Shown here piece by piece: positions 37,543 through 47,097 of a DNA stretch of 64,000 nt. The notes beneath the pieces are model-generated. The model ran no database searches, was not told where the DNA came from, and worked only from the letters and a program-made list of their open reading frames with translations. The position numbers and the translations under genes are program-made. Source of the stretch: Methylorubrum populi (GTDB lineage: Bacteria; Pseudomonadota; Alphaproteobacteria; Rhizobiales; Beijerinckiaceae). The DNA is taken from contig NZ_AP014809.1 of the NCBI RefSeq assembly GCF_002355515.1, positions 4,178,501-4,242,500 of the forward strand, in the 5' to 3' direction. Each line of letters starts with the position of its first letter. The stretch's first letter is position 1.

Positions 37543-39780
37543 ATGGACATGAACCAGCCGATCGGCGCGACGCCCCTCGACGGCAAGCCGGACGGGCTCG
37601 TCGGCCGCCCCATCGACCGCATCGACGGGCGCCTCAAGGTCACGGGCCGCGCGCCCTACGCCTACGAGACCCGCGACCTCAAGAACCCGGCCTACGGCTT
37701 CCTCGTCGAGGCCGGCATCGCCAAGGGGCGCATCCGCAGCCTCGACGTCTCCGCGGCCAAGCGCGCGCCGGGCGTCCTCCTCGTGATGACCCACGAGAAT
37801 GTGCCGGAGCAGGGCGAGAAGAAGGAGCAGGTTTTCCCGCAATTGCAGGGCACCGAGATCCGCTTCCACGGCCAGCCCATCGCCTTCGTGGTGGCGCAGA
37901 GCTTCGAGCAGGCCCGCGCGGCGGCAGCCCTCGTGAAGGCCGAGTACGACGCCGAGAAGCCCGAGGCCTCGCTGAAGGCGGCCCGGCCCACGGCCGTCGA
38001 GCCGAAGCCGGCGCAGACGCCCCCCGATTCCACGCTCGGCGATTTCGACGGCGCCTTCGCCAGCGCCCCGGTGAAGCTCGACGTGGAATACACCACGCCG
38101 GTGCAGATCCACGCGCAGATGGAGCCGCACGCCACCATCGCCTCCTGGGAGACGGGTCCCGACGGCGACCGGGTGACGCTCTACACCGCCAACCAGATGC
38201 TCAACCGCGGCCAGGCCTCGCTCGCCTCGGTGCTGAAGCTGAAGCCCGAGAACGTGCGGCTCGTTTCGCACTATATCGGCGGCGGTTTCGGCTCGAAGCT
38301 GCAACCGCAGCCCGAGGCGATCCTCTCCGCGCTGGCCTCGAAGTCGCTCAAGCGCCCGGTGAAGGTCGCGCTGACCCGCCAGCAGGAATTCCACGTCGCG
38401 ACCCACCGCACCGACACGATCCAGCGCATCCGGCTCGGCGCCGACGAGAACGGCCGGCTCACCGCCATCGCCCACGAATCCTGGTCGGCGACGGCCCCGG
38501 GCGACGTCTTCTACGAGACCGCCGCCGTCGTCACCCGCTCGCTCTACGCGGCGCAGAACCGCCTGACCCGGCACCGGCTCGCCAACCTCAACGTGCCGAT
38601 CGCCTCCGCCATGCGGGCGCCGGGCGAGGCGGTGGGCCAGCTCGCTTTTGAGTGCGCCATGGACGAGCTGGCCGAGCAGCTGAAGATCGACCCGATCGAG
38701 CTGCGCATCCGCAACGAGCCGGAACAGGACCCGGAGAAGAAGGTCCCGTTCTCGACCCGCCAGCTCGTCGCCTGCATGCGCGAGGGCGCGCGGCGCTTCG
38801 GCTGGGACAAGCGCGGCGCCACGGGCGCCACGCAGGACGGGCCATGGCTCGTCGGCATGGGCATGGCGGCGGCCTCGCGCCTCAACCCGCTGATGCCCTC
38901 GCAGGCGGGCGTGCGGCTCAATCCCGACGGCACGCTGACCGTGCGGATGGCGATGACCGATATCGGCACCGGCACCTACACGATCCTGGCCCAGATCGCG
39001 GGCGAGATGATGGGCCTGCCGGTCGAGCGCATCCACGTCGAGATCGGCGACACCGCCTATCCCAAGGCTGCCGGCTCCGGCGGCTCCTTCGGCGCGGGCT
39101 CGGCCGGCTCGGCGCTCTACGTCGCCTGCGACAACCTCCGGCAATCCCTGTTGCAGAACGCGGGCATGAACCCGGACGGCGCCGTGTTCGCGGAGGGCCG
39201 CGTCATCTCCGGCAATCGCTCGGAGGCGCTGACGGATCTGGCCGGTGCGCAGGGCATCGAGGCCAAGGGCGAGATCAAGCCCGGCGCGATGAAGGAGAAG
39301 TACTCGCAGCACTCCTTCGGCGCGCATTTCGCCGAGGTCGGCGTGGATCGGGACACCGGGGAGATCCGGCTGCGGCGGATGCTCGGCGTGTTCACCGGCG
39401 GGCGCATCCTCAACCAGAAGACCGCCCGCTCGCAGGCGCTCGGCGGCATGATCTTCGGCGTCGGCGCGGCGCTGATGGAGGCCGCCGAGACCGACACCCG
39501 CTACGGCTACTTCGTGAACCACGATCTGGCCGAGTACCACGTGCCCGCGCATGCCGACGTGCCGGCCATCGACGCGGTATTCCTGCCCGAACTCGACGAC
39601 AAGGCGAACCCGCTCAAGAGCAAGGGCCTCGGCGAGGTCAGCATATGCGGCGCGGGAGCGGCTTTGGCCAACGCGGTCTACAACGCCACGGGCCTGCGCA
39701 TCCGCGACTATCCGCTGACCCTCGACAAGGTGCTCGACGGCTGGAGCGAACGGGAGAGCGCGGCGCAGCGCCGGACCTGA
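37543..39780 (+). CDS. paoC: Aldehyde oxidoreductase molybdopterin-binding subunit (PaoC type)
   Basis: This 745-residue catalytic subunit of the xanthine oxidase family carries the molybdenum cofactor. It shows GRPIDRIDGRLKVTGRAPYA at the N-terminus, the cofactor loops YIGGGFGSKLQPQ (near 245) and SAMRAPGEAVGQLAFE (near 350), and the C-terminal catalytic Glu in SKGLGEVSICGAG (near 697). It oxidises aldehydes to carboxylic acids in the periplasm; the substrate range is unknown. It has no own signal, consistent with co-export through PaoA. No paoD/xdhC-type chaperone gene follows. Confidence 0.92.
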   Translation: MDMNQPIGATPLDGKPDGLVGRPIDRIDGRLKVTGRAPYAYETRDLKNPAYGFLVEAGIAKGRIRSLDVSAAKRAPGVLLVMTHENVPEQGEKKEQVFPQLQGTEIRFHGQPIAFVVAQSFEQARAAAALVKAEYDAEKPEASLKAARPTAVEPKPAQTPPDSTLGDFDGAFASAPVKLDVEYTTPVQIHAQMEPHATIASWETGPDGDRVTLYTANQMLNRGQASLASVLKLKPENVRLVSHYIGGGFGSKLQPQPEAILSALASKSLKRPVKVALTRQQEFHVATHRTDTIQRIRLGADENGRLTAIAHESWSATAPGDVFYETAAVVTRSLYAAQNRLTRHRLANLNVPIASAMRAPGEAVGQLAFECAMDELAEQLKIDPIELRIRNEPEQDPEKKVPFSTRQLVACMREGARRFGWDKRGATGATQDGPWLVGMGMAAASRLNPLMPSQAGVRLNPDGTLTVRMAMTDIGTGTYTILAQIAGEMMGLPVERIHVEIGDTAYPKAAGSGGSFGAGSAGSALYVACDNLRQSLLQNAGMNPDGAVFAEGRVISGNRSEALTDLAGAQGIEAKGEIKPGAMKEKYSQHSFGAHFAEVGVDRDTGEIRLRRMLGVFTGGRILNQKTARSQALGGMIFGVGAALMEAAETDTRYGYFVNHDLAEYHVPAHADVPAIDAVFLPELDDKANPLKSKGLGEVSICGAGAALANAVYNATGLRIRDYPLTLDKVLDGWSERESAAQRRT

Positions 39781-39904
39781 TTTCTTCCCATCCTCTTCTT
39801 TGGACGGCACTCGGATTGCGGAGCGTGATCCGGGTGCCCATCTCGAACGGATCGCCTTCCAAACCCGCCCCCGACCGGCCCCGGCCGGAACGCAGTGTCA
39901 TGCC

Positions 39905-40162
39905 ATGTCCCGTTTTCCGACCCTCGCCATCGCCCTCGTCCTCGGCGGCACCGCGCTGGCCGGTGCCGCCCAGGCCCAGGCCTTTCCCAACGACGAAGCG
40001 TCGGTGCGTTACCGGCGGATGATCGAGCAACTTCCGCCTTCGGAGCGCCCGCGCCCGCACGATCCCCGCTGGACCACGAACGCGATCAGCCCCAGCACCG
40101 GCCGCTTCGGCCTGCCCCTGTCCGGCCCGGCCGCCCGCGGCGGGATGACGGCCATTCGCTGA
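39905..40162 (+). CDS. Small secreted protein of unknown function
   Basis: This 85-residue protein has a clear signal peptide (MSRFPTLAIALVLGGTALAG, cut at AQAQA) and a short Pro-rich mature part (RRMIEQLPPSERPRPHDPR). The start at 39905 is set by the signal peptide. I do not recognise the family. It lies alone between paoC and the purine permease. Confidence 0.55.
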   Translation: MSRFPTLAIALVLGGTALAGAAQAQAFPNDEASVRYRRMIEQLPPSERPRPHDPRWTTNAISPSTGRFGLPLSGPAARGGMTAIR

Positions 40163-40270
40163 GCGTTCGGCCGGACACGGCGCGGTGACGCGCTGCCGGT
40201 GACTGGATTGCTTCGCGGACCCTTGCGATGACGGTGCGGAACCGCTCATCCGGGAAGGGGCTGCGAGGCG

Positions 40271-41611
40271 ATGGACATCAAGCAGGACACGGCCGCCGCG
40301 CCGCCGAACCTGTTGGAGCGCCTGTTCAAGCTCCGCGCGCACGGCACCACGGTGCGCACCGAGCTGCTGGCGGGGCTCACCACCTTCCTCACCATGGCCT
40401 ACATCGTCTTCGTCAACCCGAGCATCCTGGCGGATGCGGGCATGCCGAAAGGCTCGGTTTTCGTCGCCACCTGCCTCATCGCCGCGCTCGGCTCGGCGGT
40501 GATGGCGTTCCTCGCCAACTGGCCGGTGGCGCTCGCGCCGGGAATGGGGCTCAACGCCTACTTCGCCTACGTCGTCGTCCAGGGCATGGGCTATCCCTGG
40601 CAGGCGGCGCTCGGGGCGGTGTTCATCTCCGGCCTCTGCTTCCTCGCCGTGACGCTGACGGGCTTGCGCGCGCTCATCGTCGAGGGCATCCCGCGCTCGA
40701 TGCGCATCGCGCTCACCGTCGGCATCGGCCTGTTCCTGGCGATCATCGCGCTCAAGAATGCAGGCGTGGTGGCGGCCAACCCCGCCACCTTCGTGACGCT
40801 GGGCGACCTGCGCCAGCCGGGCACGGTGCTGGCCGCCCTCGGCTTCCTGATGGTGGCGGTGCTCTCGGCCCGGCGGGTGCGGGCGGCGCTCCTCCTCACC
40901 ATCCTGACGGTGACGGGCCTGAGCTTCGTCTTCGCCGGCAACGCCTTCCAGGGCATCGTCTCGGCCCCGCCCTCGCTCAGCCCCACGCTGTTCGCCCTCG
41001 ACATCCCCGGCGCGCTCACCGGGGGGCTCCTCAACGTCATCCTCGTGCTGTTCCTGGTCGAGCTGTTCGACGCCACTGGCACGCTGATGGCGGTGGCCAG
41101 CCGCGCCGGGCTCCTGCCGGAGACGGGCCGCGCGCCCCGGCTCGACCGGGCACTGTTGGCGGATTCCGCGGCGATCTTCACCGGCTCGCTGCTCGGCACC
41201 TCGAGCGCCACCGCCTATCTCGAGAGCGCCGCCGGGGTGGAGGAGGGCGGGCGCACCGGGCTCACCGCCGCGACCGTCGCCGTGCTGTTCCTGGCCTGCC
41301 TGTTCTTCGCGCCGCTGGCCGGCTCGGTGCCGGCCTACGCCACCGCGCCGGCCCTGTTCTACGTCGCCTGCCTGATGCTGCGCGAGCTGACCGCCCTCGA
41401 TTGGGACGATCTCACCGAGGTGATCCCGGCCTGCGTCACGGCGCTCCTGATGCCGTTCACCTATTCCATCGCCAACGGCGTCGCCTTCGGCTTCATCACC
41501 TACGCGGTGCTCAAGGCCCTGACCGGCCGCGCCCGCGAGGTGAAACCGGTGGTGTGGGGGATCGCGGCCGTCTTCCTGTTCAAGTTCGTCGAGACCGGCG
41601 GCGCGCATTGA
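40271..41611 (+). CDS. AzgA-type NCS2 purine permease
   Basis: This 446-residue inner-membrane transporter has about 12-14 helices. It shows the AzgA-type motifs TELLAGLTTFLTMAYIVFVN (near 32) and LAPGMGLNAYFAYVVV (near 87), and the later segment ELFDATGTLMAVASRAGLL. GTSSATAYLESAAGVEEGGRTG (near 314-335) matches the family's proton-coupled substrate region. The family imports adenine, guanine or hypoxanthine. No purine-catabolism genes adjoin. The C-terminus ends with a hydrophobic helix as usual. Confidence 0.88.
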   Translation: MDIKQDTAAAPPNLLERLFKLRAHGTTVRTELLAGLTTFLTMAYIVFVNPSILADAGMPKGSVFVATCLIAALGSAVMAFLANWPVALAPGMGLNAYFAYVVVQGMGYPWQAALGAVFISGLCFLAVTLTGLRALIVEGIPRSMRIALTVGIGLFLAIIALKNAGVVAANPATFVTLGDLRQPGTVLAALGFLMVAVLSARRVRAALLLTILTVTGLSFVFAGNAFQGIVSAPPSLSPTLFALDIPGALTGGLLNVILVLFLVELFDATGTLMAVASRAGLLPETGRAPRLDRALLADSAAIFTGSLLGTSSATAYLESAAGVEEGGRTGLTAATVAVLFLACLFFAPLAGSVPAYATAPALFYVACLMLRELTALDWDDLTEVIPACVTALLMPFTYSIANGVAFGFITYAVLKALTGRAREVKPVVWGIAAVFLFKFVETGGAH

Positions 41612-41798
41612 GCGTATCGGCCAGCCCGCACGGCGCCCGGGCGACGTTCCCATCCGCCCTTCCGACGGGATCGAGCGGACCGGGGATGGGAACGCGCACC
41701 GCCGCGCGGGCGGTGGCACGATCCGTCAACGAATTCGCGCCACGATGGCAGCATCCAGACCCGCCGGGTTCGGACGACACCGGCCATGGATACCGGCC

Positions 41799-42002
41799 AT
41801 GATCAAGCGCACCGGCCTCGCGATCCTTCTCGGCCTCGGCGGATTCGCCCTCGGCAGCGTCATCGCGCGGATGACGGAGAAGGAGGGCGCCCGCCCCGTC
41901 GCAGCCGCGGAGCCGCCGCCGGCCCTGCGCCATATCACGCAGATTCCCCCGCCGCCCGCTCCCGACAAGCCCGCGAAGGACGCCGTCCGCTCAGGCCGCT
42001 GA
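41799..42002 (+). CDS. Small membrane-anchored protein of unknown function
   Basis: This 67-residue protein begins [20 protein letters not shown], a single N-terminal helix or uncleaved signal, followed by a Pro-rich tail ([13 protein letters not shown]). Its 3' end overlaps the convergent luciferase-like gene by 12 bp. No family is recognised. Reality is supported by the membrane helix and good codon use only. Confidence 0.45.
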   Translation: MIKRTGLAILLGLGGFALGSVIARMTEKEGARPVAAAEPPPALRHITQIPPPPAPDKPAKDAVRSGR

Positions 42003-43037
42003 GCGCTTGGGCGGGGCCTGCGCCGCCAGGGCGCCGTGCGCCTCGGCGAGGATCGCGTAGGAGGCGAGCCGCGCCTCGTGGTCGTAAATGGCCGAGGCCA
42101 CCATCACCTCGTCGGCGCCGGTCTCGGCCACCAGCGCCTCCAGCCCGGCGCGCACGGTCTCGCGCGAGCCCACCAGGGAGCGCGCCAGCATCCGCGAGGC
42201 CTGCGCCTTCTCCGACGGGCTCCAATACGCCTCGATGTCGTCGATCGGCGGGGGCAGGAGGCCGCGGGTGCCGCGCACCAGCCGGGTGAATTGCTGCTGC
42301 GCCGTGGTGAACAGGCGCCGCGCCTCCGCATCGGTCTCCGCCGCGACGACGTTGATGCCGACCATGGCGTAGGGCCGCTGCAGCTGCTCGGACGGCTGGA
42401 AGCGGGCGCGGTAGGCCGCGAGCGCCGGCAGCAGCGCATCGGGCGCGAAATGCGAGGCGAAGGCGTAGGGCAGGCCGAGCATGCCGGCGAGCTCCGCCCC
42501 GAACAGGCTGGAGCCGAGGATCCACAGCGGCACCTTCAGCCCCGTGCCGGGCACCGCCTGCACCGCCTGCCCCTCCCGCGCCGGGCCGAACAGGGCCTGC
42601 AATTCGAGCACGTCCTGGGGAAACCGCTCGGCTGAGGCGTAATCGCGGCGCAGGGCCCGAAGCGTCGTCCCGTCCGTGCCCGGCGCCCGGCCGAGCCCGA
42701 GATCGATCCGGCCCGGATACAGCGATTCCAGCGTGCCGAACTGCTCGGCGATCACCAGCGGCGCGTGGTTGGGCAGCATGATCCCGCCCGCGCCGACCCG
42801 GATGCGGGTGGTGCCGGAGGCCACGTGGCCGATCGCCACCGCCGTGGCGGCGCTGGCGATGCCGATCATGTTGTGATGCTCGGCGAGCCAGAAGCGGCGG
42901 TAGCCGAGCTCTTCCGCGTGCCGGGCGAGGCTGACGCTGTTGGCGAGCGCACGCCCCGGCGTGGCGCCCTCCGGGATGAAGGCGAGATCGAGGACGGAGA
43001 GGGGAGGCAGGGAGGAGGAGGGGGTGGGAGCTGGCAT
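41991..43037 (-). CDS. LLM-class flavin-dependent oxidoreductase (MsnO8-like)
   Basis: This 348-residue luciferase-like monooxygenase has the TIM-barrel sequence [40 protein letters not shown] (near 47) and [20 protein letters not shown] (near 80). [20 protein letters not shown] near 112 and [20 protein letters not shown] near the C-terminus are typical of the single-component alkanal monooxygenase-like group. It is expected to use FMNH2 or FMN; its substrate is unknown. The start at 43037 removes a long upstream Arg-rich stretch. The pair with sfnG in the same window suggests organosulfur work but this is not proven. Confidence 0.85.
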   Translation of the reverse strand: MPAPTPSSSLPPLSVLDLAFIPEGATPGRALANSVSLARHAEELGYRRFWLAEHHNMIGIASAATAVAIGHVASGTTRIRVGAGGIMLPNHAPLVIAEQFGTLESLYPGRIDLGLGRAPGTDGTTLRALRRDYASAERFPQDVLELQALFGPAREGQAVQAVPGTGLKVPLWILGSSLFGAELAGMLGLPYAFASHFAPDALLPALAAYRARFQPSEQLQRPYAMVGINVVAAETDAEARRLFTTAQQQFTRLVRGTRGLLPPPIDDIEAYWSPSEKAQASRMLARSLVGSRETVRAGLEALVAETGADEVMVASAIYDHEARLASYAILAEAHGALAAQAPPKRSAA

Positions 43038-43213
43038 GGGCGCGTGACGCACCTTCGCTCTGCGCCTGCGCGGGCGCACAAAATCGGTTTCCCCTCGATT
43101 CCGACAGATCGGGTGCGAGGCGGCCCGGCGCAAGGAACCGGGCCATCGCGCCCAGGTTGCTCGCAGGCCGCGAGCGCCGCCGGGAGACTTGTTTCCGGGA
43201 GAAAGAAAGGGGC

Positions 43214-43243
43214 TTGCGCGAGGCGCGCGAACCGTCCTAGCCT
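43214..43243 (+). promoter_or_regulatory. Candidate promoter for the 28-codon ORF transcript
   Basis: TTGCGC (43214-43219) and TAGCCT (43238-43243) are 18 bp apart, weakly like an alphaproteobacterial sigma-70 promoter, about 45 bp upstream of the small ORF. A small GC-rich hairpin (GGCGC/GCGCC) follows before the ribosome site. Confidence 0.3.
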
Positions 43244-43289
43244 CTCCCCATCGGCGCTGCGGCGCCGCCCTGAGACAAGGAGGTCGGCC

Positions 43290-43376
43290 ATGAGACATCA
43301 CGGCATCACCGTCTCCCCCGCGCGCACCGCCGACGCGGATCAGGACACGCCACCCAACCAGGATCGGCAGGGATAG
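43290..43376 (+). CDS. 28-residue small ORF with strong ribosome site (leader-peptide-like)
   Basis: ATG at 43290 is preceded 6 bp upstream by a full AAGGAGG (43277-43283), the strongest ribosome site noticed in this window. The ORF encodes [20 protein letters not shown], then eight more residues and TAG. It is hydrophilic, has no signal or membrane segment, and shows no run of one amino acid that would mark a classical attenuator. About 95 bp after the stop is a strong terminator, so it may be expressed as its own short transcript. No homologue is recognised. Confidence 0.6.
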   Translation: MRHHGITVSPARTADADQDTPPNQDRQG

Positions 43377-43470
43377 TGGCTCCCTGAACGCTGCGGAAGG
43401 TCGAGTTCCCCCGCCGGTCCGAGGACGGGGCAGCAGCTCCCACCGCGCGCGAGAGCGTGGACCCTGCGAG

Positions 43471-43502
43471 AGCCCGTCGGCGAAAGCCGGCGGGCTTTTT
43501 TT
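43471..43502 (+). terminator. Rho-independent terminator of the small-ORF transcript
   Basis: AGCCCGTCGGC (43471-43481) pairs with GCCGGCGGGCT (43486-43496), one G-T wobble, around a GAAA tetraloop and runs into seven Ts. No longer gene on this strand ends here, so the terminator belongs to the 28-codon ORF or its RNA. Confidence 0.9.
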
Positions 43503-43637
43503 CTGTCGAGGGAACGTAGAGCCTGCCCAATCACCCGGCACGAGAGCGAAATTTCCAGCACATCGGGTTGTACTGTTCGTTACGGCTCAAGGCTTGCACG
43601 AACGTCGTCCGACCCGTGGCTCGGAGACCGGCGCCGG

Positions 43638-43862
43638 ATGCCTCTCTTTCATTTCGAGCTATGCCGCAATGGCCGGAGGATCGGCCGGACGGAGACGCGC
43701 GACTGCCCGGATTGCGGCATGGCCTTCCGCGCCGCCCGCGACATGATCCGCGGGCTGCGCGAGGCCGACACCCTGAACGGCGAGGCCCGCGAGCACACCC
43801 TGCGGGTCAGCTACGTCGATCACTCGACGCTGTTCGACCTTCCGCTCAATCTGGGGATCTGA
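43638..43862 (+). CDS. Short DUF6894-like protein
   Basis: This 74-residue protein (MPLFHFELCRNGRRIGRTET...) resembles the small Rhizobiales DUF6894 proteins, which share an N-terminal F-x-F-x-x-x-x-x-G pattern and an acidic/aliphatic C-terminus. A CPDC pair lies near residue 24. GGAG is upstream of the ATG. Function unknown. Confidence 0.5.
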   Translation: MPLFHFELCRNGRRIGRTETRDCPDCGMAFRAARDMIRGLREADTLNGEAREHTLRVSYVDHSTLFDLPLNLGI

Positions 43863-43961
43863 GACGGCGCCCGCCGGTGGCGGCGGTATCTTTTCCCCGT
43901 TCTTGCCCGTCCTTGCAGGGCGAAGCCATCCAGCCGCGCGGCGGCGTCGAGGGGCTCGCGC

Positions 43962-45128
43962 TCACCCCTTCCAGTTCTTCAGCGCGGCGAACGGGCTGCC
44001 GGAGAGGTCCGGGGGCGGAGGGTTGAGCACCGGCTCGACCTGAGCGACCGCATCCTCCCGCGAATGCGCGCTGCCGTTCGGCAGCTTGCCGCCGGCCGCG
44101 TCGCGGTGGCCACCGCCGCGGAAGGCGCGGGCGCCGTCCAGCGCCGTGCCGTCGATGGAGCGGAACGACAGCGTGCCCGCCCGCTGCACGTTGACGACCC
44201 GCTTGGCCCGGCCCGCTTCCATCACCTGGTCGGAGACCCGCTGGAAGGTGCCGGAATCGAGGCCGAAGGAGAGCAGCGTGCCGTCCGAGAGCGGGTGGAA
44301 CAGCGCATCCGATCGGGCAAGCGCCCGGGCGAGCCGCTGGCGCGCGGTCAGCGTCGGGTCGTCGCCAGTCTCCCCGGCGAGCAGGCCGTCGACGAGGCCG
44401 GCGCGCAATTCGCCCGCCCGGCGCTCCAGCTCGGCCGGTGTGGCGCCCGCCCGCAGAAGGCCGGCCGCCGCCATCAGCAGATTCGAGACGAAGCGGTCGT
44501 GCCAGGGGTGACCCGCCGGCACCAGGGTCGAGACGCTGTCCCAGAACAACTCATCCAGCGCGAGGCCGCCGGCGAAGGGCGGCTCGCCCTTCTTCCAGAG
44601 GTCGAGCGCCTCGACCGCCTCGATCAGCGCCGCGAGGTCGGCGGCCTGCGTCTCCGGCAAGGACTTCCCGGACGCGTAGAGGGCGCGCTGGTCGTAGGCC
44701 ATCCGCGTGGCGCAATGCGCCTCGTCGATGAGCACGAACACGTCCGGATCGCCGAGATCGGCCCGCAGCAGCCCCGCGCGCTCGGGGTCGGGCCCGATCT
44801 CGAGGTTCTGGCGCTTGAGCTGGTCGATCGAGGAGGCGTGGTGGTCGAGCACCACGAGGCGGTGGCGCGCCTCCTCCGCCCGGCCGCGGTTCATCGCGGC
44901 GAAGCGGCGCAGGAAGGCGATGGTCGGCTCCTCCAGCCCGAGATCGGTCATCAGCAGCGTCTCGGAGGCCGCCGCCCCGCGCAGGCGCTTCAGCTCGTCC
45001 TCCACCACCGGGCCGACATCGGAATAGCGGGCGACATGCACCACCCGCGACACCTCTGCGAAGGCGGCGGCCACCGTCGTGGCGCCGTAGCCGTCGAGGT
45101 CGTGATGGGAGATCTGCGTGACGATCAT
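43962..45128 (-). CDS. DHH-family phosphoesterase (NrnB-like)
   Basis: This 388-residue protein starts MIVTQISHHDLDGYGATTVA. It shows the DHH superfamily motifs: HHDLDGYG near the N-terminus, TDLGLEE, the DHH signature VVLDHHASSI near 112, and a C-terminal DHHA1-like nucleic-acid binding GGGH motif, RAFRGGGHRDAAGG, near 350. Members degrade short oligonucleotides (NrnB type) or cyclic nucleotides using Mn2+. The start at 45128 is used because the 20 upstream residues are not conserved-looking. It is divergent from opgG. Confidence 0.8.
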   Translation of the reverse strand: MIVTQISHHDLDGYGATTVAAAFAEVSRVVHVARYSDVGPVVEDELKRLRGAAASETLLMTDLGLEEPTIAFLRRFAAMNRGRAEEARHRLVVLDHHASSIDQLKRQNLEIGPDPERAGLLRADLGDPDVFVLIDEAHCATRMAYDQRALYASGKSLPETQAADLAALIEAVEALDLWKKGEPPFAGGLALDELFWDSVSTLVPAGHPWHDRFVSNLLMAAAGLLRAGATPAELERRAGELRAGLVDGLLAGETGDDPTLTARQRLARALARSDALFHPLSDGTLLSFGLDSGTFQRVSDQVMEAGRAKRVVNVQRAGTLSFRSIDGTALDGARAFRGGGHRDAAGGKLPNGSAHSREDAVAQVEPVLNPPPPDLSGSPFAALKNWKG

Positions 45129-45406
45129 CGGCAGAAATCTCGGTTCAAGGCTGGACAGGAGGCTCGCGGGACGCGAGACGGCGGGCATCGCCGGCGCGGC
45201 GTGCGGGGTCGGAGCCTCTTACGCCGACCAGCCCCGAAAGGTCCACGGGCCTTCGACGGCTCCGAGGCCCGGCGCGCCGCGCACCGGTCGGACGCGGAGG
45301 CCGATGCACCGCGACGACCGGGCAAACCCGGCAACCTTAACGCCCGGTTCAGGCGTTGAGAGATCCAATCTGCAACCGTTCTTCTATCCCGAGAACCGGC
45401 GAGGGC

Positions 45407-47068
45407 ATGACGCAAGCGACCGAACCTTCGACCCGCGATGCGCGGTTGATCGACCGTTCTCCCGGCCCGAGCCTCAGCCCCTGCCTCGACCGGCGCCGGC
45501 TGATCGGCGGCGCGGCGGCCGGCGCTGCCCTGGCCCTGCTGCCGGCCGCCGCGCGGGCCGAGGCCGCGCCGCCGGCGCTTCCCGCCGCGGGCTCGCCCTT
45601 CTCGGACGCCACCGTGCCCGACCTCGCCCGGGCGCTCGGCAACCGCGCCTTCGCGGGCCAGCCCGCGAACGACGTCCCCGACCCGCTCAAAAACCTGTCG
45701 CGGGAGGCCTACGAGGCGATCCGCATCCGGCCAGAGGCGCTGATCTGGGGCGGTGAGCCGCACGGCTTCGCCGTCGAGCCGCTCGTGCGCGGCTTCTACT
45801 ACACCGACCGGGTCGCCCTGTTCCTCGTCGAGGACGGCGTGGTCCGCCCGGTGGTCTACGAGCGCGGGCGCTACGAGGCGGGATCGGAGGCCGGATCGGC
45901 CGCCCTGCCGGAGACCGATCCGGGCTTCTCCGGCCTGCGCATCCGCGCGCGCGTCGGCGAGCGGCACCAGGATTTCGCGGTGTTCCAGGGCGCCTGCTTC
46001 TACCGGCTGGTGGGGCAGGGCCAGGAGTTCGGCGTCAACGGACGCGCCCTGATGCTGCGCCCGGCCGACCCGCGCGGCGAGGAGTTTCCGCGCTGGCGCG
46101 CCCTGTTCGTCGAGCGCCCGAAGACGCCCGACGGCCCGCTCGTGATCCATGCCCTGATCGATTCCGACTCGCTCGCCGCGGCGCTACGCCTGGAGCTGCG
46201 CCCCGGCGCGACCTCGACCGCCGCGGTCACCGCCACCCTGGTCACCCGCAAGGCGATCGACCATCTGGGCCTGGGCGGGATGCAGGCGCCGTTCCTGTTC
46301 GGCCCGCATGACCGGCGCGGCGCGGACGACGCCCGGGCCGCGGTCTACGCCGCGGGCGGCCTGCAGATCCGCAACGGCGGCGGCGAGGCGATCTGGCGCC
46401 CGGTGCGCAATCCGGAGACGCTCCAGATCTCGGGCTTCCTCGACAACGGCCCGCAGGGCTTCGGCCTGGTGCAGCGGGACCGCTCTTCCACGACCTTCGA
46501 GGACGACCTTCACCCCTGGGAGCGCTGCCCTTCGCTGTGGGTCGAGCCGGGCGAGGCGGCAGGGGCCAAAGAGGGCGGCGAGGGCAGCGCGGGCCTGTGG
46601 GGGGAGGGCGCCGTGACCCTCCTTGAGATCCCGAGCGATGCCGAGATCAACGAGAACGTCATCGCCTACTGGCGGCCGAAGGCGGCCCTGCCCGCGGGCC
46701 AGGAGATCCGCGTCGGCTACCGGCAGAACTGGGGCGGCGAGCCGCCGGTCGGTCCGCTCGCACGGGTCACGGGCACCCGCAGCGGCCGCGGCGGCGCCAA
46801 TCCCCGGCGCCTGTTCCTCGTGGACTTCACCGGCGACGTCCTGTTCACGCCGCAGGGCGCGATGGTGCCCCTCGACACGGTGCTGATCGCCGGTCCCGGC
46901 CGGATCGTCGAGGGCGCAACCCGCTGGATCGCCCATCCGGAGACCCGCACCGTGCGCGTCGCCTTCGAGCTGGATCCGGGTAGCGAGCGGGCGGTCGAGC
47001 TGCGCCTTGCCCTCAAGACCGAAGGGCGGCAGGTCACGGAGACGTGGCTGTACCGCTGGACGCCCTGA
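45407..47068 (+). CDS. opgG: Periplasmic glucan biosynthesis protein OpgG/MdoG
   Basis: This 553-residue periplasmic protein is needed for osmoregulated periplasmic glucan synthesis, probably adding or shaping branches on the backbone made by OpgH. An N-terminal Tat-like or Sec signal (LDRRRLIGGAAAGAALALLP, near 28-48) is followed by the MdoG domain with GEPHGFAVEPLVRGFYYTD, IHALIDSDSLAAALRLELRP and NENVIAYWRPKAALPAG. The start at 45407 is chosen for the signal. The opgH start lies 29 bp after the stop, making an opgGH operon. Confidence 0.92.
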   Translation: MTQATEPSTRDARLIDRSPGPSLSPCLDRRRLIGGAAAGAALALLPAAARAEAAPPALPAAGSPFSDATVPDLARALGNRAFAGQPANDVPDPLKNLSREAYEAIRIRPEALIWGGEPHGFAVEPLVRGFYYTDRVALFLVEDGVVRPVVYERGRYEAGSEAGSAALPETDPGFSGLRIRARVGERHQDFAVFQGACFYRLVGQGQEFGVNGRALMLRPADPRGEEFPRWRALFVERPKTPDGPLVIHALIDSDSLAAALRLELRPGATSTAAVTATLVTRKAIDHLGLGGMQAPFLFGPHDRRGADDARAAVYAAGGLQIRNGGGEAIWRPVRNPETLQISGFLDNGPQGFGLVQRDRSSTTFEDDLHPWERCPSLWVEPGEAAGAKEGGEGSAGLWGEGAVTLLEIPSDAEINENVIAYWRPKAALPAGQEIRVGYRQNWGGEPPVGPLARVTGTRSGRGGANPRRLFLVDFTGDVLFTPQGAMVPLDTVLIAGPGRIVEGATRWIAHPETRTVRVAFELDPGSERAVELRLALKTEGRQVTETWLYRWTP

Positions 47069-47097
47069 CCCTCCCCCGAACGCCCGCCGGAGCAACG

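Noticed and set aside
43290..43376. The 28-codon ORF as an amino-acid attenuator leader
   Set aside because: It has no run of a single amino acid and no biosynthetic operon follows, so a classical attenuator is not supported.
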